Below are positions 8,327-17,810 of a stretch of DNA of 64,000 bases, piece by piece. Position 1 is the stretch's first letter; the number at the start of each line of letters is the position of its first letter. This stretch comes from Lacibacter sediminis (GTDB lineage Bacteria; Bacteroidota; Bacteroidia; Chitinophagales; Chitinophagaceae), in NCBI RefSeq assembly GCF_014168535.1, contig NZ_CP060007.1, forward strand, positions 4,588,001 through 4,652,000, in the 5' to 3' direction. The notes under the pieces are model-generated. The model was not told the origin of the DNA and made no database searches. It saw nothing but the letters and a program-made list of their open reading frames with translations. Made by a program: the position numbers and the translations under genes.

Positions 8327-11300
8327 ATGAAGGTAAAATTTCAAGCCGTAACCAATACGGGTTTGATCCGGCTTCTGGTTTCATTCTTCCTCTTAACAAT
8401 TCTTACAGCAGCAAATGCGCAAACAGTTACCGGCACTGTGCTGGATGAGGAAAACAATCCCGTGAACGGAGCAACGGTTGCAGTAAAAGGTACAAACAAA
8501 GCAACTGTTACAAACGCCAGCGGTAATTTCAGTATTGCTGCTGCAGGTACAGATGTACTGGTGTTTAGCTCTATCGGGTTTTTAAAATTGGAAGTTCCCG
8601 TCAACGGCAGAGCTACTGTTTCTGTTACGCTGGCCAAGAGCGAAACAAGCATGGAAGAAGTAGTAGTGATAGCGCTGGGCGAAAAACGTGCTGCAAAAAA
8701 GCTGGGTTATTCCACAACCTCTGTTAATGCAGACGAACTTGTAAGACAGCGAACAACCAACATAGGTGAATCGCTTGTAGGTAAGGTTGCCGGTTTAAAT
8801 ATAACCCCTCCCGCTGCAGGTGCAGGTGCCAGTAACCAAATTCGCTTGCGTGGACAGGTTGGTTTTGCCGGAGCAAACAATGCTCCCTTGTTAGTTATTA
8901 ATGGTTTGCCTATGGATCAGGGCGTACGAAATGCCGAAGGTGCCGGTCAGCAACGTGACCGTGGCGATAACCTGGCAAACATTAATCCTGATGACATTGA
9001 AAGCATGACGGTGTTGAAAGGAGCTGCTGCCGCCGCACTGTATGGTTCAAGAGCTGCAGCCGGTGCCATCATCATTACAACAAAGTCTGGTTCAAAAAAC
9101 CAGGGTATAGGTGTTGATTTTACATCGAGTTATACATCATCGCAGGCCTTAAACTTCATGGACGAAATTGTACAAACTGAATATGGCCAGGGACAGGGAG
9201 GTAACAAGTTTACAACTGCTGCACAAATACAGGGTAATGGTCAATGGGGATGGGGCGCCAAATTAGATGGACAGCCAACTATGAATTTTGATGGACAAAT
9301 GCGTCCATACTCTGCATATCCTCACCAGCTTTTCGATTTCCTGCAAACCGGAACAAACCTCACCAATACGCTTGGCTTATCTGGTGGCGGCACCAACGGA
9401 AGTTTCAGATCTTCTATTTCAACCACGAGTGCAAAAGGTATTGTGCCCAGTAATGAATACAAAAGAAGAATTTTCAACATGGGCGTTAATCAAACAATTG
9501 CAAAAAAACTCAAGCTACAGTTGAATGTAAACTATACAGATGAGGATTATATTAATCCGCCGCAGATCGGCACACAGGGCGATGGTGCTGTAAACTTCTT
9601 TACACGTATGCCCGTTTCTGTTCCACTGGACGCTTATCGTACCAGTGCAAAAGATCCTGCAACGGGAGCAGAATGGAGAACAAACGGTTTCCAGGGTACG
9701 ATTAACAATCCCTATTTCGCATTACAAAATGGTCAAAAATATAAGGAAGACAGAAACCGTTTTCTTGGAACTGCCACTTTACGCTACGACATTAATGATT
9801 GGCTGTATGCACAAGGCCGGTTTAACTACGACCGTGGCGATAATTTTGCTGAATGGTTTACACTAAACGGTACAGGCGCCAACACTGTAATTGCGACCAC
9901 TACCCCTACTGTTACTTACAGAGGCGGTTATAATTTAAACCAAACTACTACAACCGATATTAATGCCGACTTTCTTGTTGGTACCAGCAACCAGTTTGGA
10001 AAATTTTCGGTTGATGCGGCCTTTGGTGGAAACACTTTAAGATCGGAATGGAAAAATATGGTTCAAACAGCTACAAACTTTACTGTTCCTAATCTTTATT
10101 CTTACAGGAATGGTACAGTAAAAGGCGCAGGCGATGGATTTAACTACAGCCAGCAACGTGTTAACTCGCTGTATGGATGGGTTGAATTAGGATACAATGG
10201 ATTGTTGTTCATCAATGGTACTGCCAGAAACGATTGGTTTTCGATCCTCAATCCTGAGAACAACAGTAAATTTTATTCATCTGTGTCAGGTAGTTTTGTT
10301 TTCTCACAATTATTGAAGAATGTTAACTGGCTTTCTTTCGGTAAGTTAAGAGCTTCATGGGCGCAGGTAGGCAGTGTGGCATCAGTAAATCCTTATGATG
10401 GTGTGTTAACCTACGGGCTTGGTGCAAACCTGTTCAACGGTCAAACGCTGGCAAGCATTAATGGCGCAAGTGCACCTAATCCATTATTGCAACCGTTTAC
10501 AGTAACCGAAAAAGAAATTGGTCTTGAATTAAGATTATTTCAAAACAGGTTATTGATGGATGTTGCAGCATTTGAAAAAATAACTACTGACCAGATCATA
10601 GATGTAAATCTTTCCAGCACATCCGGATATAATACGTCAAAACAAAACAGAGCTTCATTAAAGAACAGCGGTTTTGAAACGTTGGTTGAATACAAAGCCA
10701 TTCAGCAAAAAGATTTCAGTTGGACCACTTCATGGAACAATGCATACCTCAATACAAAAGTGTTAAACGTTGGTAACCCAAGTGGCACCATTCTCCTGCT
10801 TTATTTCAACGGAACCGGTAATGAGTTTCTTGGAGAGATCAGGTATACCGAAGGTTTAGGCATGAACCAATTGTACACAAGAACATTCAGAAGAAATGCA
10901 AATGGCGACATTCTTGTTGGTAACGATGGTCGTCCTCTTCCATCAAATACAAATCCAAAAGGTATTACTGGTGGTTTTAACCCGGTAGGCAGTGCCATTC
11001 CAAAATTCACCGGTGGATGGAACAACTCGTTCACATACAAGAACCTGAGCCTGGGCATTAATATCGATTATAAATTCGGCGGAACAGTTTTAACTGCAAC
11101 ACTGTTGAACATGACACGACAAGGTCATAGCAAATTGTCTTTAATTGGTCGTGAAGGTGGTTATGTATTCCCTGGTGTAAATGTAAACACTGGTCAGCCT
11201 AACACCGTTTCAATCTCTGTTGCAGGTAACGGATTGCAGAATTATTGGACCGGTTACAGAAATGACCAGATTGGTGATCCATTTACATTCAAATCTGATT

Positions 11301-11548
11301 TCGTAAAACTCAGGAACATTTCTTTAGCTTATAATTTCACGAGTCTTATAAGTAAAGTGAACCTCTTGAAATTCGTAAAAGGATTATCACTATCTGCTTC
11401 CTGCCGTAATGTGGCAATACTTTACAAAGATTTGCCTGGTCTTGATCCTGAAGCGATTCAGTCATCAGGTGATATCAGAGCAGGTTATGAGAACTCTTCA
11501 TTACCAACAACACGTAATTACAATCTTACTTTAAATGTTAAATTCTAA
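8327..11548 (+). CDS. SusC/RagA-family TonB-dependent outer-membrane transporter (first locus)
   Basis: A 1073-residue glycan importer. I chose ATG 8327 rather than the in-frame ATG at 8267 because it gives a clean Sec signal peptide ending at TAANAQ. Next come a carboxypeptidase-regulatory-like domain (VTGTVLDEENNPVNGATVAV), the SusC signature MEEVVVIALGEKR, the plug domain with IRLRGQVGF and ESMTVLKGAAAAALYGSRA, and a large beta-barrel ending in a C-terminal Phe. It pairs with the SusD gene four bases downstream to bind and import oligosaccharides across the outer membrane, powered by TonB. GH10 xylanase and pentonate enzymes in the same unit suggest xylo-oligosaccharides as ligand (inference). 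Confidence 0.95.
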   Translation: MKVKFQAVTNTGLIRLLVSFFLLTILTAANAQTVTGTVLDEENNPVNGATVAVKGTNKATVTNASGNFSIAAAGTDVLVFSSIGFLKLEVPVNGRATVSVTLAKSETSMEEVVVIALGEKRAAKKLGYSTTSVNADELVRQRTTNIGESLVGKVAGLNITPPAAGAGASNQIRLRGQVGFAGANNAPLLVINGLPMDQGVRNAEGAGQQRDRGDNLANINPDDIESMTVLKGAAAAALYGSRAAAGAIIITTKSGSKNQGIGVDFTSSYTSSQALNFMDEIVQTEYGQGQGGNKFTTAAQIQGNGQWGWGAKLDGQPTMNFDGQMRPYSAYPHQLFDFLQTGTNLTNTLGLSGGGTNGSFRSSISTTSAKGIVPSNEYKRRIFNMGVNQTIAKKLKLQLNVNYTDEDYINPPQIGTQGDGAVNFFTRMPVSVPLDAYRTSAKDPATGAEWRTNGFQGTINNPYFALQNGQKYKEDRNRFLGTATLRYDINDWLYAQGRFNYDRGDNFAEWFTLNGTGANTVIATTTPTVTYRGGYNLNQTTTTDINADFLVGTSNQFGKFSVDAAFGGNTLRSEWKNMVQTATNFTVPNLYSYRNGTVKGAGDGFNYSQQRVNSLYGWVELGYNGLLFINGTARNDWFSILNPENNSKFYSSVSGSFVFSQLLKNVNWLSFGKLRASWAQVGSVASVNPYDGVLTYGLGANLFNGQTLASINGASAPNPLLQPFTVTEKEIGLELRLFQNRLLMDVAAFEKITTDQIIDVNLSSTSGYNTSKQNRASLKNSGFETLVEYKAIQQKDFSWTTSWNNAYLNTKVLNVGNPSGTILLLYFNGTGNEFLGEIRYTEGLGMNQLYTRTFRRNANGDILVGNDGRPLPSNTNPKGITGGFNPVGSAIPKFTGGWNNSFTYKNLSLGINIDYKFGGTVLTATLLNMTRQGHSKLSLIGREGGYVFPGVNVNTGQPNTVSISVAGNGLQNYWTGYRNDQIGDPFTFKSDFVKLRNISLAYNFTSLISKVNLLKFVKGLSLSASCRNVAILYKDLPGLDPEAIQSSGDIRAGYENSSLPTTRNYNLTLNVKF

Positions 11549-11552
11549 CAAC

Positions 11553-13148
11553 ATGCTTAAACTATTTAAACGACTGATCCTTGTTATTTGCAGCGGCTGT
11601 TTACTTACAGCATGTGATAAGGATTTTGAAAAGATAAATACCAATCCCTATGCTGTAACTAATATTGACCCTGCTCTATTGTTTGCCGGTGCTCAGCGTA
11701 CACATATCGGTACATGGAATGCAGAACACATCGTTGTACAGCATTTTGTGGTTCCTTATAACACGGGTGCCAACCAGGGTTTTAGTTTTAATGTGGATAT
11801 TGACGGTAACAGCAACCCTAAATGGGATCAATCTTATTCAGGTGGTTCAAACGGTAATGCACCACCTGTAAAAAATCTTACCCAGGCATTGAATATTTTG
11901 GGTGCAAACACACCCCGTGTTAACTTAAGAAGCATGATCCGTATCTGGAAGGCGCAGGTTTTTATGGGCCTTGTTGATGACTATGGTGATGTTCCCTACT
12001 CAGAGGCCGGTAAGGCAGTTTCCGATGCGTTGTTTTTTCCAAAATATGATGATGACGGAGCCATATATGAGGATCTGTACAAAGAGTTGAAAGAATCAAT
12101 CGCTGCATTAAGCACCAGTGGTGAATATATCTCTGCTGATCTTTTCTATGGTGCAAATGCACAGCCATCAACCAAAACTACCAATGCATCAGACCAAGCC
12201 ACGAAATGGAAAAAATTAGGTAATTCATTGTTATTACGACTGGGAATGCGGTATAGTAAACTTGATCCAACAAAAGCTGCGAACATTGTAGCAGAAGCAT
12301 TTGCCGGTGGCGTGATGACATCAAACGCAGATAATGCATTTGTAAAAAATGATGGAACAGCTTTTTCGCAACCTGACAATGCAGCATTACGTAACTTCTC
12401 TCAATTCAACTATGCAGCAGAGCCGTTTGTAAATCAATTGAAGGTAACCAACGATCCAAGAGGTAAGTTCCTGATTGCACAATATCCGGACCCCGGTGCT
12501 ATTGCGAACAATCTTTCACCTGATATGGTTTTAGCAAATCAATATGGCGTACCAATTGGAGTTACCAGTGATCAAATATTAGCTGCAGGAAGTCCGTATA
12601 GAGGTGCCAGGGGATCAGGACTTAATTATTCGCAGTTCAATGTAAATATCGTTGCTGCTCCGGGTGTTCCAGAGTTCTGGGTTACCTATGCGCAAACATC
12701 GTTATTGTTGGCAGAAGCAGCTAAGCGAGGTTGGATACCGGGTGGTGATGCGCAAGCCAAGATCTATTACGATAATGCGATTGCAGCTGATATGGCATCG
12801 TATTCTCTTTACACCGGCACTACTCCTATTTCAGGAGCAGATGTTACTGCCTATCTAAATGATCCGAATGTAGCTTATAATTCTGCCGATGCATTGAGGT
12901 TGATCAACACACAATACTGGATCGTTAATATCAGAAACGGAACAGAAGCATTTGCAAATTTCAGAAGAAGTGGGTTTCCTGCTTTAACACCCAATCCTGT
13001 TGCAGGTGCTCTTGGTACTGTGGGTTTTGCAAGGAGGCTTTCATATCCTGATCTTGAAGCATCTTCCAATACGGCGAACTATAACGCCGGTGCTGCGGCT
13101 ATTGGTGGAGATAAATTATCATCCAGAGTATTTTGGGATAAGTTATAA
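11553..13148 (+). CDS. SusD/RagB-family glycan-binding lipoprotein (first locus)
   Basis: A surface lipoprotein of 531 residues with lipobox LLTAC near residue 21. The SusD-like alpha-helical TPR-type fold is indicated by the N-terminal FEKINTNPYAVTNIDPALLF and a central KAQVFMGLVDDYGDVPYSEA motif. It caps the SusC barrel and delivers oligosaccharides. ATG 11553 was preferred over 11535, which overlaps the susC end and would place a charged tail before the signal peptide. It is followed by an intrinsic terminator before the enzyme genes. Confidence 0.93.
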   Translation: MLKLFKRLILVICSGCLLTACDKDFEKINTNPYAVTNIDPALLFAGAQRTHIGTWNAEHIVVQHFVVPYNTGANQGFSFNVDIDGNSNPKWDQSYSGGSNGNAPPVKNLTQALNILGANTPRVNLRSMIRIWKAQVFMGLVDDYGDVPYSEAGKAVSDALFFPKYDDDGAIYEDLYKELKESIAALSTSGEYISADLFYGANAQPSTKTTNASDQATKWKKLGNSLLLRLGMRYSKLDPTKAANIVAEAFAGGVMTSNADNAFVKNDGTAFSQPDNAALRNFSQFNYAAEPFVNQLKVTNDPRGKFLIAQYPDPGAIANNLSPDMVLANQYGVPIGVTSDQILAAGSPYRGARGSGLNYSQFNVNIVAAPGVPEFWVTYAQTSLLLAEAAKRGWIPGGDAQAKIYYDNAIAADMASYSLYTGTTPISGADVTAYLNDPNVAYNSADALRLINTQYWIVNIRNGTEAFANFRRSGFPALTPNPVAGALGTVGFARRLSYPDLEASSNTANYNAGAAAIGGDKLSSRVFWDKL

Positions 13149-13307
13149 CATTGAACAGGTGTAGTGAAGCGTTCATTTGATGATTGAGTCAATAGTCGAC
13201 ACTTTTTAAACTGCGATCAAAAAGAGTTGAAAAAATTAAGACTGAAATAATTTATTGCAAACAGATAAAGTAACATCAAACTTGCATAGCAATTTATCGT
13301 TAGAAAT

Positions 13308-13336
13308 AGACCTTTTGTATCTACAAAGGGTCTTTT
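13308..13336 (+). terminator. intrinsic terminator after first susC-susD
   Basis: A 12-base inverted repeat (AGACCTTTTGTA, TACAAAGGGTCT) with a 2-base loop and a single non-Watson-Crick G-T pair is followed by TTTT. It lies between susD and the aldehyde dehydrogenase gene, 18 bases before the latter. Readthrough is presumably partial, because no clear promoter is seen between it and 13355. The rest of the 13149-13354 gap is AT-rich and shows nothing else I recognise. Confidence 0.7.
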
Positions 13337-13354
13337 CCATACAGCGTAATTATA

Positions 13355-14965
13355 ATGAGTGAAATTTTGAATATGATAAAAGAGAAACAGATCATTGGGT
13401 ATCAGTTTTCGGATGAAGGAAGTGAAACATTTTTTTCCTACAATCCGGCAACGTCATTGAATAATGAGTATGCTTTTTCAAAAGCTGCTTCTGCTGAAGT
13501 TGATAAAGCTGTTGAAAAAGCAGCAGCAGCTTTTCAGCAATACTATAAGAAAAGTGGCGAAGAGAAAGCTGTTTTTCTGGAAACGATTGCAGCAGAAATC
13601 ATCAATGCTGGCGATACATTGATTACTGTTTGCAGCAGCGAAACCGGTTTGCCTCAGGCACGCATAGAAGGTGAAAGAGGAAGAACGGTGAATCAACTAA
13701 AAATGTTTGCTGCTTTGCTGAGAGAAGGTTCATGGGTTGATGCACGAATTGAAACAGCAATACCTGATCGCATTCCTTTACCTAAACCAGATATACGCTA
13801 TATGCACATTGCTATTGGAACGGTGGTTGTTTTTGGTGCAAGCAATTTCCCATTAGCATTTTCAGTTGCAGGTGGCGATACTGCATCTGCATTGGCAGCA
13901 GGTTGTCCCGTTATTGTAAAGGCACATAGCGCTCACCCTGCTACATCTGCAATTGTTGGCAAAGCCATACAAACTGCAGCACGCAAAACCAATATGCCCG
14001 ATGGTGTTTTTTCGTTGCTCTATGGCGATGGCACTACAACAGGCATACAGTTAGTAAAACATCCACATGTAAAAGCAGTTGGCTTCACCGGTTCGTATAG
14101 AGCAGGCAAAGCATTGTATGATGCTGCTGTAAGCCGGCCTGAACCAATACCTGTTTACGCAGAAATGGGAAGCAGTAACCCTGTTTTTATTTTGCCCAAC
14201 GCAATGAAAGAAAAAGGAGCAGCTATTGCAGCAGCCTATTCCGGATCTGTAACAATGGGTGTTGGACAGTTTTGTACGAACCCGGGTATTTTATTTTATC
14301 ATGCCAATGAAGATGATTCTTTCAAAAACAATTTGAAGACAGAGTTTGAAAAAACAAATGCCGGTGTTATGCTCACTCCTTTAATGTTCAAATCATACAA
14401 AGAAGCGGTGAAGCAGCATTTGCAAGTGAATGGTGTGGAGCAGTTGGCTGTTGGTGCTATCACAACAAACAACAACGGAAATAATATTGCAACACCGGTA
14501 CTTTTCTCAACAAACAGCGAAACTTTTAAGAACAGTCCTTCTTTAAGCGAAGAAATTTTTGGACCGGCAAGCATTACTGTTACTACTGCCGGTAAAAATG
14601 AAATGCTGGAGATCGCTACAAAACTTTCGGGCCATTTAACTGCAACGATTCACGGAACAGAAGATGAGTTGGATGATTATAAAGAACTCATCAATATTCT
14701 TGAACAAAAAGTTGGACGGCTTGTAATAAACGGATTCCCTACGGGTGTAGAAGTATGCAGCGCAATGGTACATGGTGGGCCATTTCCATCAACTACCGAT
14801 AGTAAGTCTACATCAGTTGGTACAGCAGCGATCTATCGTTTCACGAGACCGGTTTGCTATCAGAATATGCCTGATTCATTACTGCCCCTAGAATTAAAGA
14901 ATAAAAATACATTGATGATTTGGCGGTTGATTAATGGAGAAAGGACAAATAAAGATTTAAATTAG
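13355..14965 (+). CDS. 2,5-dioxopentanoate (alpha-ketoglutaric semialdehyde) dehydrogenase
   Basis: A 536-residue NAD(P)-dependent aldehyde dehydrogenase of the subgroup that oxidises 2-oxoglutarate semialdehyde to 2-oxoglutarate, the last step of the Weimberg-type pentose and hexarate routes. Visible catalytic residues are N164 (GASNFP), E270 (YAEMGSSNP) and C307 (GQFCTNPG). The NAD-site FTGSYRAGKAL is near 244-254. There is no signal peptide, so it is cytosolic. ATG 13373 (residue 7) is an alternative start. It leads the enzyme genes and is followed after 37 bases by an aldonate dehydratase gene, which strongly supports the pathway assignment. Confidence 0.88.
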   Translation: MSEILNMIKEKQIIGYQFSDEGSETFFSYNPATSLNNEYAFSKAASAEVDKAVEKAAAAFQQYYKKSGEEKAVFLETIAAEIINAGDTLITVCSSETGLPQARIEGERGRTVNQLKMFAALLREGSWVDARIETAIPDRIPLPKPDIRYMHIAIGTVVVFGASNFPLAFSVAGGDTASALAAGCPVIVKAHSAHPATSAIVGKAIQTAARKTNMPDGVFSLLYGDGTTTGIQLVKHPHVKAVGFTGSYRAGKALYDAAVSRPEPIPVYAEMGSSNPVFILPNAMKEKGAAIAAAYSGSVTMGVGQFCTNPGILFYHANEDDSFKNNLKTEFEKTNAGVMLTPLMFKSYKEAVKQHLQVNGVEQLAVGAITTNNNGNNIATPVLFSTNSETFKNSPSLSEEIFGPASITVTTAGKNEMLEIATKLSGHLTATIHGTEDELDDYKELINILEQKVGRLVINGFPTGVEVCSAMVHGGPFPSTTDSKSTSVGTAAIYRFTRPVCYQNMPDSLLPLELKNKNTLMIWRLINGERTNKDLN

Positions 14966-15002
14966 CCCTCGAGGCAACCATGAAAATTATAAATCAAGGA
15001 AG

Positions 15003-16721
15003 ATGAGTACACATTTAAGAAGTCACGATTGGTTTGGTAAAAAAAATAAAGACGGGATCATTTACCGCAGCTGGATGAAAAACCAGGGAATGCCTACCGA
15101 TATGTTTGATGGCCGGCCGGTGATCGGTATTTGCAATACGTTCAGTGAACTCACACCTTGCAATGCACATTTTCGGGATCATGCAGAAGCTGTAAAACGT
15201 GGTGTGTTGGAAGCAGGCGGATTTCCGTTGGAGTTTCCAATCATGAGTTTGGGCGAAACATTGTTGAAACCAACAGCCATGTTATTTCGCAATCTGGCTG
15301 CCATGGATGCAGAAGAAAGTATTCGAGGCAATCCGATCGATGGCGTAGTGTTATTAACGGGTTGTGATAAAACAACACCATCAACAGTGATGGGCGCAGC
15401 GAGTGTGGGATTACCAACCATTGTTGTCCCAGGTGGACCAATGCTGAATGGACGTTATAAAGGACAAACCATCGGCAGTGGTACACATGTGTGGAAGTTT
15501 GATGAAGACATGAAGACGGGTAAAATGAGTCAGGAAGAAGTTGAATATGCAGAGAGTTGCATGAGCCGTAGTATTGGTCATTGTATGACCATGGGTACTG
15601 CAAGCACGATGGCGGTAATGGTTGAATCGTTAGGGTTAACATTGAGCGGTGCGTCAGCAATACCTGCAGCTGACAGCAGAAAAAAAGTAATGGCACAATT
15701 GAGTGGACGACGAATTGTGGAAATGGTGAAAGAAAATTTAACGATCGATAAAATATTAACGAGAGAAGCATTTGAAAACTCGATTAAGGTAAATGCTGCG
15801 GTTGGTGGTTCATCAAATTTTATTATTCATCTCACAGCTATTGCAGGAAGAATTGGTGTTGAATTAAACCTGGAAGATTTCGATACACTTGGCAGCAAGA
15901 TTCCTTTGCTGTTAAACCTGATGCCTTCAGGATCTTACTTGATGGAAGATTTTTATTATGCAGGCGGGTTGCCGGTTATCTTAAATGAATTGAAAAAGGA
16001 ACTGCATCAAAATGTGATCACTGTTACAGGAAAAAATCATCACGAAAACATCGCTGGAAATACAGAGTGTTACAACGAAGATGTCATTGCAAAATATGAA
16101 GCGCCTATAAAACCGGAAGCAGGTTGTGTTGTGGTAAAAGGGAACCTCGCAACAAACGGTGCGGTCATTAAACCATCAGCAGCTACGCCTGCATTAATGA
16201 AACATACCGGTCGTGCAGTGGTATTTGAAAGTATTGAAGATTACAATGCACGCATTGATGATCCGGAATTGGATATTGATGAAACCTGTGTAATGGTATT
16301 GAAATATGTTGGTCCTGTCGGTTACCCGGGCATGCCCGAAGTTGGCAACATGGCCTTGCCGAAAAAAATATTAGAGAAAGGAATTAAAGATATGGTGCGC
16401 ATTAGCGATGGCCGCATGAGTGGCACTGCTTATGGCACTGCGGTATTGCATGTATCACCTGAAAGTGCAATTGGAGGTGCATTGGCATTGGTACAGAATG
16501 GCGATATGATTGAACTTGATGTCGAAAAAAGATTATTGCAATTGCATGTAAGCGATGAAGAGTTGGCCATACGAAAAGAAGCATGGCTGGCACCAAAACC
16601 TGCAGCTACCCGTGGTTATGTAAGTATGTATATTAAACATGTGATGGGCGCTGACAAAGGTGCTGATCTTGATTTTTTACAGGGCAGTTCGGGGAGTGTG
16701 GTAACGAGAGATTCGCATTGA
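15003..16721 (+). CDS. IlvD/Edd-family aldonate dehydratase (xylonate/arabinonate type)
   Basis: A 572-residue iron-sulfur dehydratase. The cluster cysteines are visible at C53 (TPCNAH), C121 (LTGCDKTTPS) and C194 (IGHCMTMG), and the DGRMSGTAYG motif lies in the C-terminal third. The length and the N-terminal RSHDWFG with YRSWMKNQG match pentonate dehydratases (D-xylonate or L-arabinonate) rather than dihydroxyacid dehydratase IlvD. It makes 2-keto-3-deoxy-pentonate in the cytosol. The neighbouring semialdehyde dehydrogenase and FAH-family dehydratase genes supply the following two steps. Whether D-xylonate, L-arabinonate or both are used cannot be told from sequence. Confidence 0.88.
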   Translation: MSTHLRSHDWFGKKNKDGIIYRSWMKNQGMPTDMFDGRPVIGICNTFSELTPCNAHFRDHAEAVKRGVLEAGGFPLEFPIMSLGETLLKPTAMLFRNLAAMDAEESIRGNPIDGVVLLTGCDKTTPSTVMGAASVGLPTIVVPGGPMLNGRYKGQTIGSGTHVWKFDEDMKTGKMSQEEVEYAESCMSRSIGHCMTMGTASTMAVMVESLGLTLSGASAIPAADSRKKVMAQLSGRRIVEMVKENLTIDKILTREAFENSIKVNAAVGGSSNFIIHLTAIAGRIGVELNLEDFDTLGSKIPLLLNLMPSGSYLMEDFYYAGGLPVILNELKKELHQNVITVTGKNHHENIAGNTECYNEDVIAKYEAPIKPEAGCVVVKGNLATNGAVIKPSAATPALMKHTGRAVVFESIEDYNARIDDPELDIDETCVMVLKYVGPVGYPGMPEVGNMALPKKILEKGIKDMVRISDGRMSGTAYGTAVLHVSPESAIGGALALVQNGDMIELDVEKRLLQLHVSDEELAIRKEAWLAPKPAATRGYVSMYIKHVMGADKGADLDFLQGSSGSVVTRDSH

Positions 16722-16729
16722 TAATAGAA

Positions 16730-16765
16730 ACACAGATGACGCTGATGCTAATGATAAAAACGGAT
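16730..16765 (+). repeat. short period-9 intergenic repeat
   Basis: Between the dehydratase and lactonase genes, units ACACAGATG, ACGCTGATG and CTAATGATA follow one another with GAT at positions 6-8 of each. A shifted fourth unit ends in CGGAT. Similar degenerate CAGAT/CTGAT/CGGAT strings are, from memory, common between Bacteroidota genes; no function is claimed. Confidence 0.4.
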
Positions 16766-16777
16766 TATTAAAAAAAT

Positions 16778-17797
16778 ATGAAGCTATATAAATCAATATT
16801 CACTATTGCAGTAATTGTCATGCTTTCGTGCAGTAATGAAGAGAAACAAACTATGAGTGAATATAAGACAACGGGAACAGTTGAACGAATCGACTCTGCA
16901 CTTGATTCAATTATTGATCCAGATGCAGTTGCTGAGATCATTGCCGAAGGTTTTAAATGGAGCGAAGGAACGTTATGGATCGAAAAAGAAAACATGTTGT
17001 TGTTCTCTGATGTGCCAAACAATATAGTTTACAAATGGACAGAAGCAAATGGAAAAGAAGTGTATCTCACTCCATCCGGTTATACCGACACTGTGAAGCG
17101 TAAGGGTGAAACCGGAAGTAACGGTTTGTTGTTAGACGCAAATGGGAATCTTGTTTTATGTCAGCATGGTAACAGACAAATGGCAAGAATGGATGCACCA
17201 CTTAATCAACCCGCTGCGAAATTTATTACACTTGCAGACAAATATCAAGGCAAACGTTTGAGCAGTCCGAACGATGCAGTGTATAACAAAGCTGGTGAAT
17301 TATTCTTTACTGATCCACCTTATGGATTGGAATCACAAAATGATAAAGATCCCAAAAAAGAAATTCCATTCAACGGTGTATATAAAGTAAAAACAAATGG
17401 TGAAATCATTTTATTAGTCGATAGTATTCCACGTCCTAATGGCATTGCTTTTCTTCCTGGTGAAAAGCAAATCATCATTGCCAGCTCCGATTGGAAAAAT
17501 CCAAATTGGCTTATCTATGATGTGAAAGGCGATACATTAACCAATGGCCGGTTATTCTATAACAATATAGCAGCAGCCAAAGGACAGCCCGGTTCACCAG
17601 ATGGATTGAAAGTAGATAGTAAAGGAAATGTATTTGCTACAGGTCCCGGTGGTATCTGGATATTCAACAAAGAAGGAAAAGTATTGGGCAAATTAAAACT
17701 CGATCAACCAACTTCAAACTGTGCATTAAGTCCCGATGAAAAAACATTGTACATCAGCAATAATATGCAGGTGTTGCGTTTTAAAATGAGAAAATAA
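16778..17797 (+). CDS. SMP-30/gluconolactonase family lipoprotein
   Basis: A 339-residue six-bladed beta-propeller lactonase. The N-terminus ends in lipobox MLSC, so the protein is lipid-anchored in the cell envelope rather than cytosolic. Divalent-metal ligands of the family are visible: Glu in FKWSEGTLW, Asn in RPNGIAFL and Asp in GSPDGLKVD. It hydrolyses aldono-lactones to aldonates. With an aldonate dehydratase gene before it and a GntP permease in the same unit, the lactone opened is probably a pentonolactone or gluconolactone made in the periplasm. It starts 56 bases after the dehydratase gene and is followed one base later by the next coding region. Confidence 0.85.
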   Translation: MKLYKSIFTIAVIVMLSCSNEEKQTMSEYKTTGTVERIDSALDSIIDPDAVAEIIAEGFKWSEGTLWIEKENMLLFSDVPNNIVYKWTEANGKEVYLTPSGYTDTVKRKGETGSNGLLLDANGNLVLCQHGNRQMARMDAPLNQPAAKFITLADKYQGKRLSSPNDAVYNKAGELFFTDPPYGLESQNDKDPKKEIPFNGVYKVKTNGEIILLVDSIPRPNGIAFLPGEKQIIIASSDWKNPNWLIYDVKGDTLTNGRLFYNNIAAAKGQPGSPDGLKVDSKGNVFATGPGGIWIFNKEGKVLGKLKLDQPTSNCALSPDEKTLYISNNMQVLRFKMRK

Positions 17798-17810
17798 ATT
17801 GTACGCCATC

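Noticed and set aside
15241..15771. 176-codon open frame on the minus strand inside the aldonate dehydratase gene
   Set aside because: It is fully antisense to a well-conserved gene, has no known motif and a His/Leu/Ser-rich composition typical of shadow frames.
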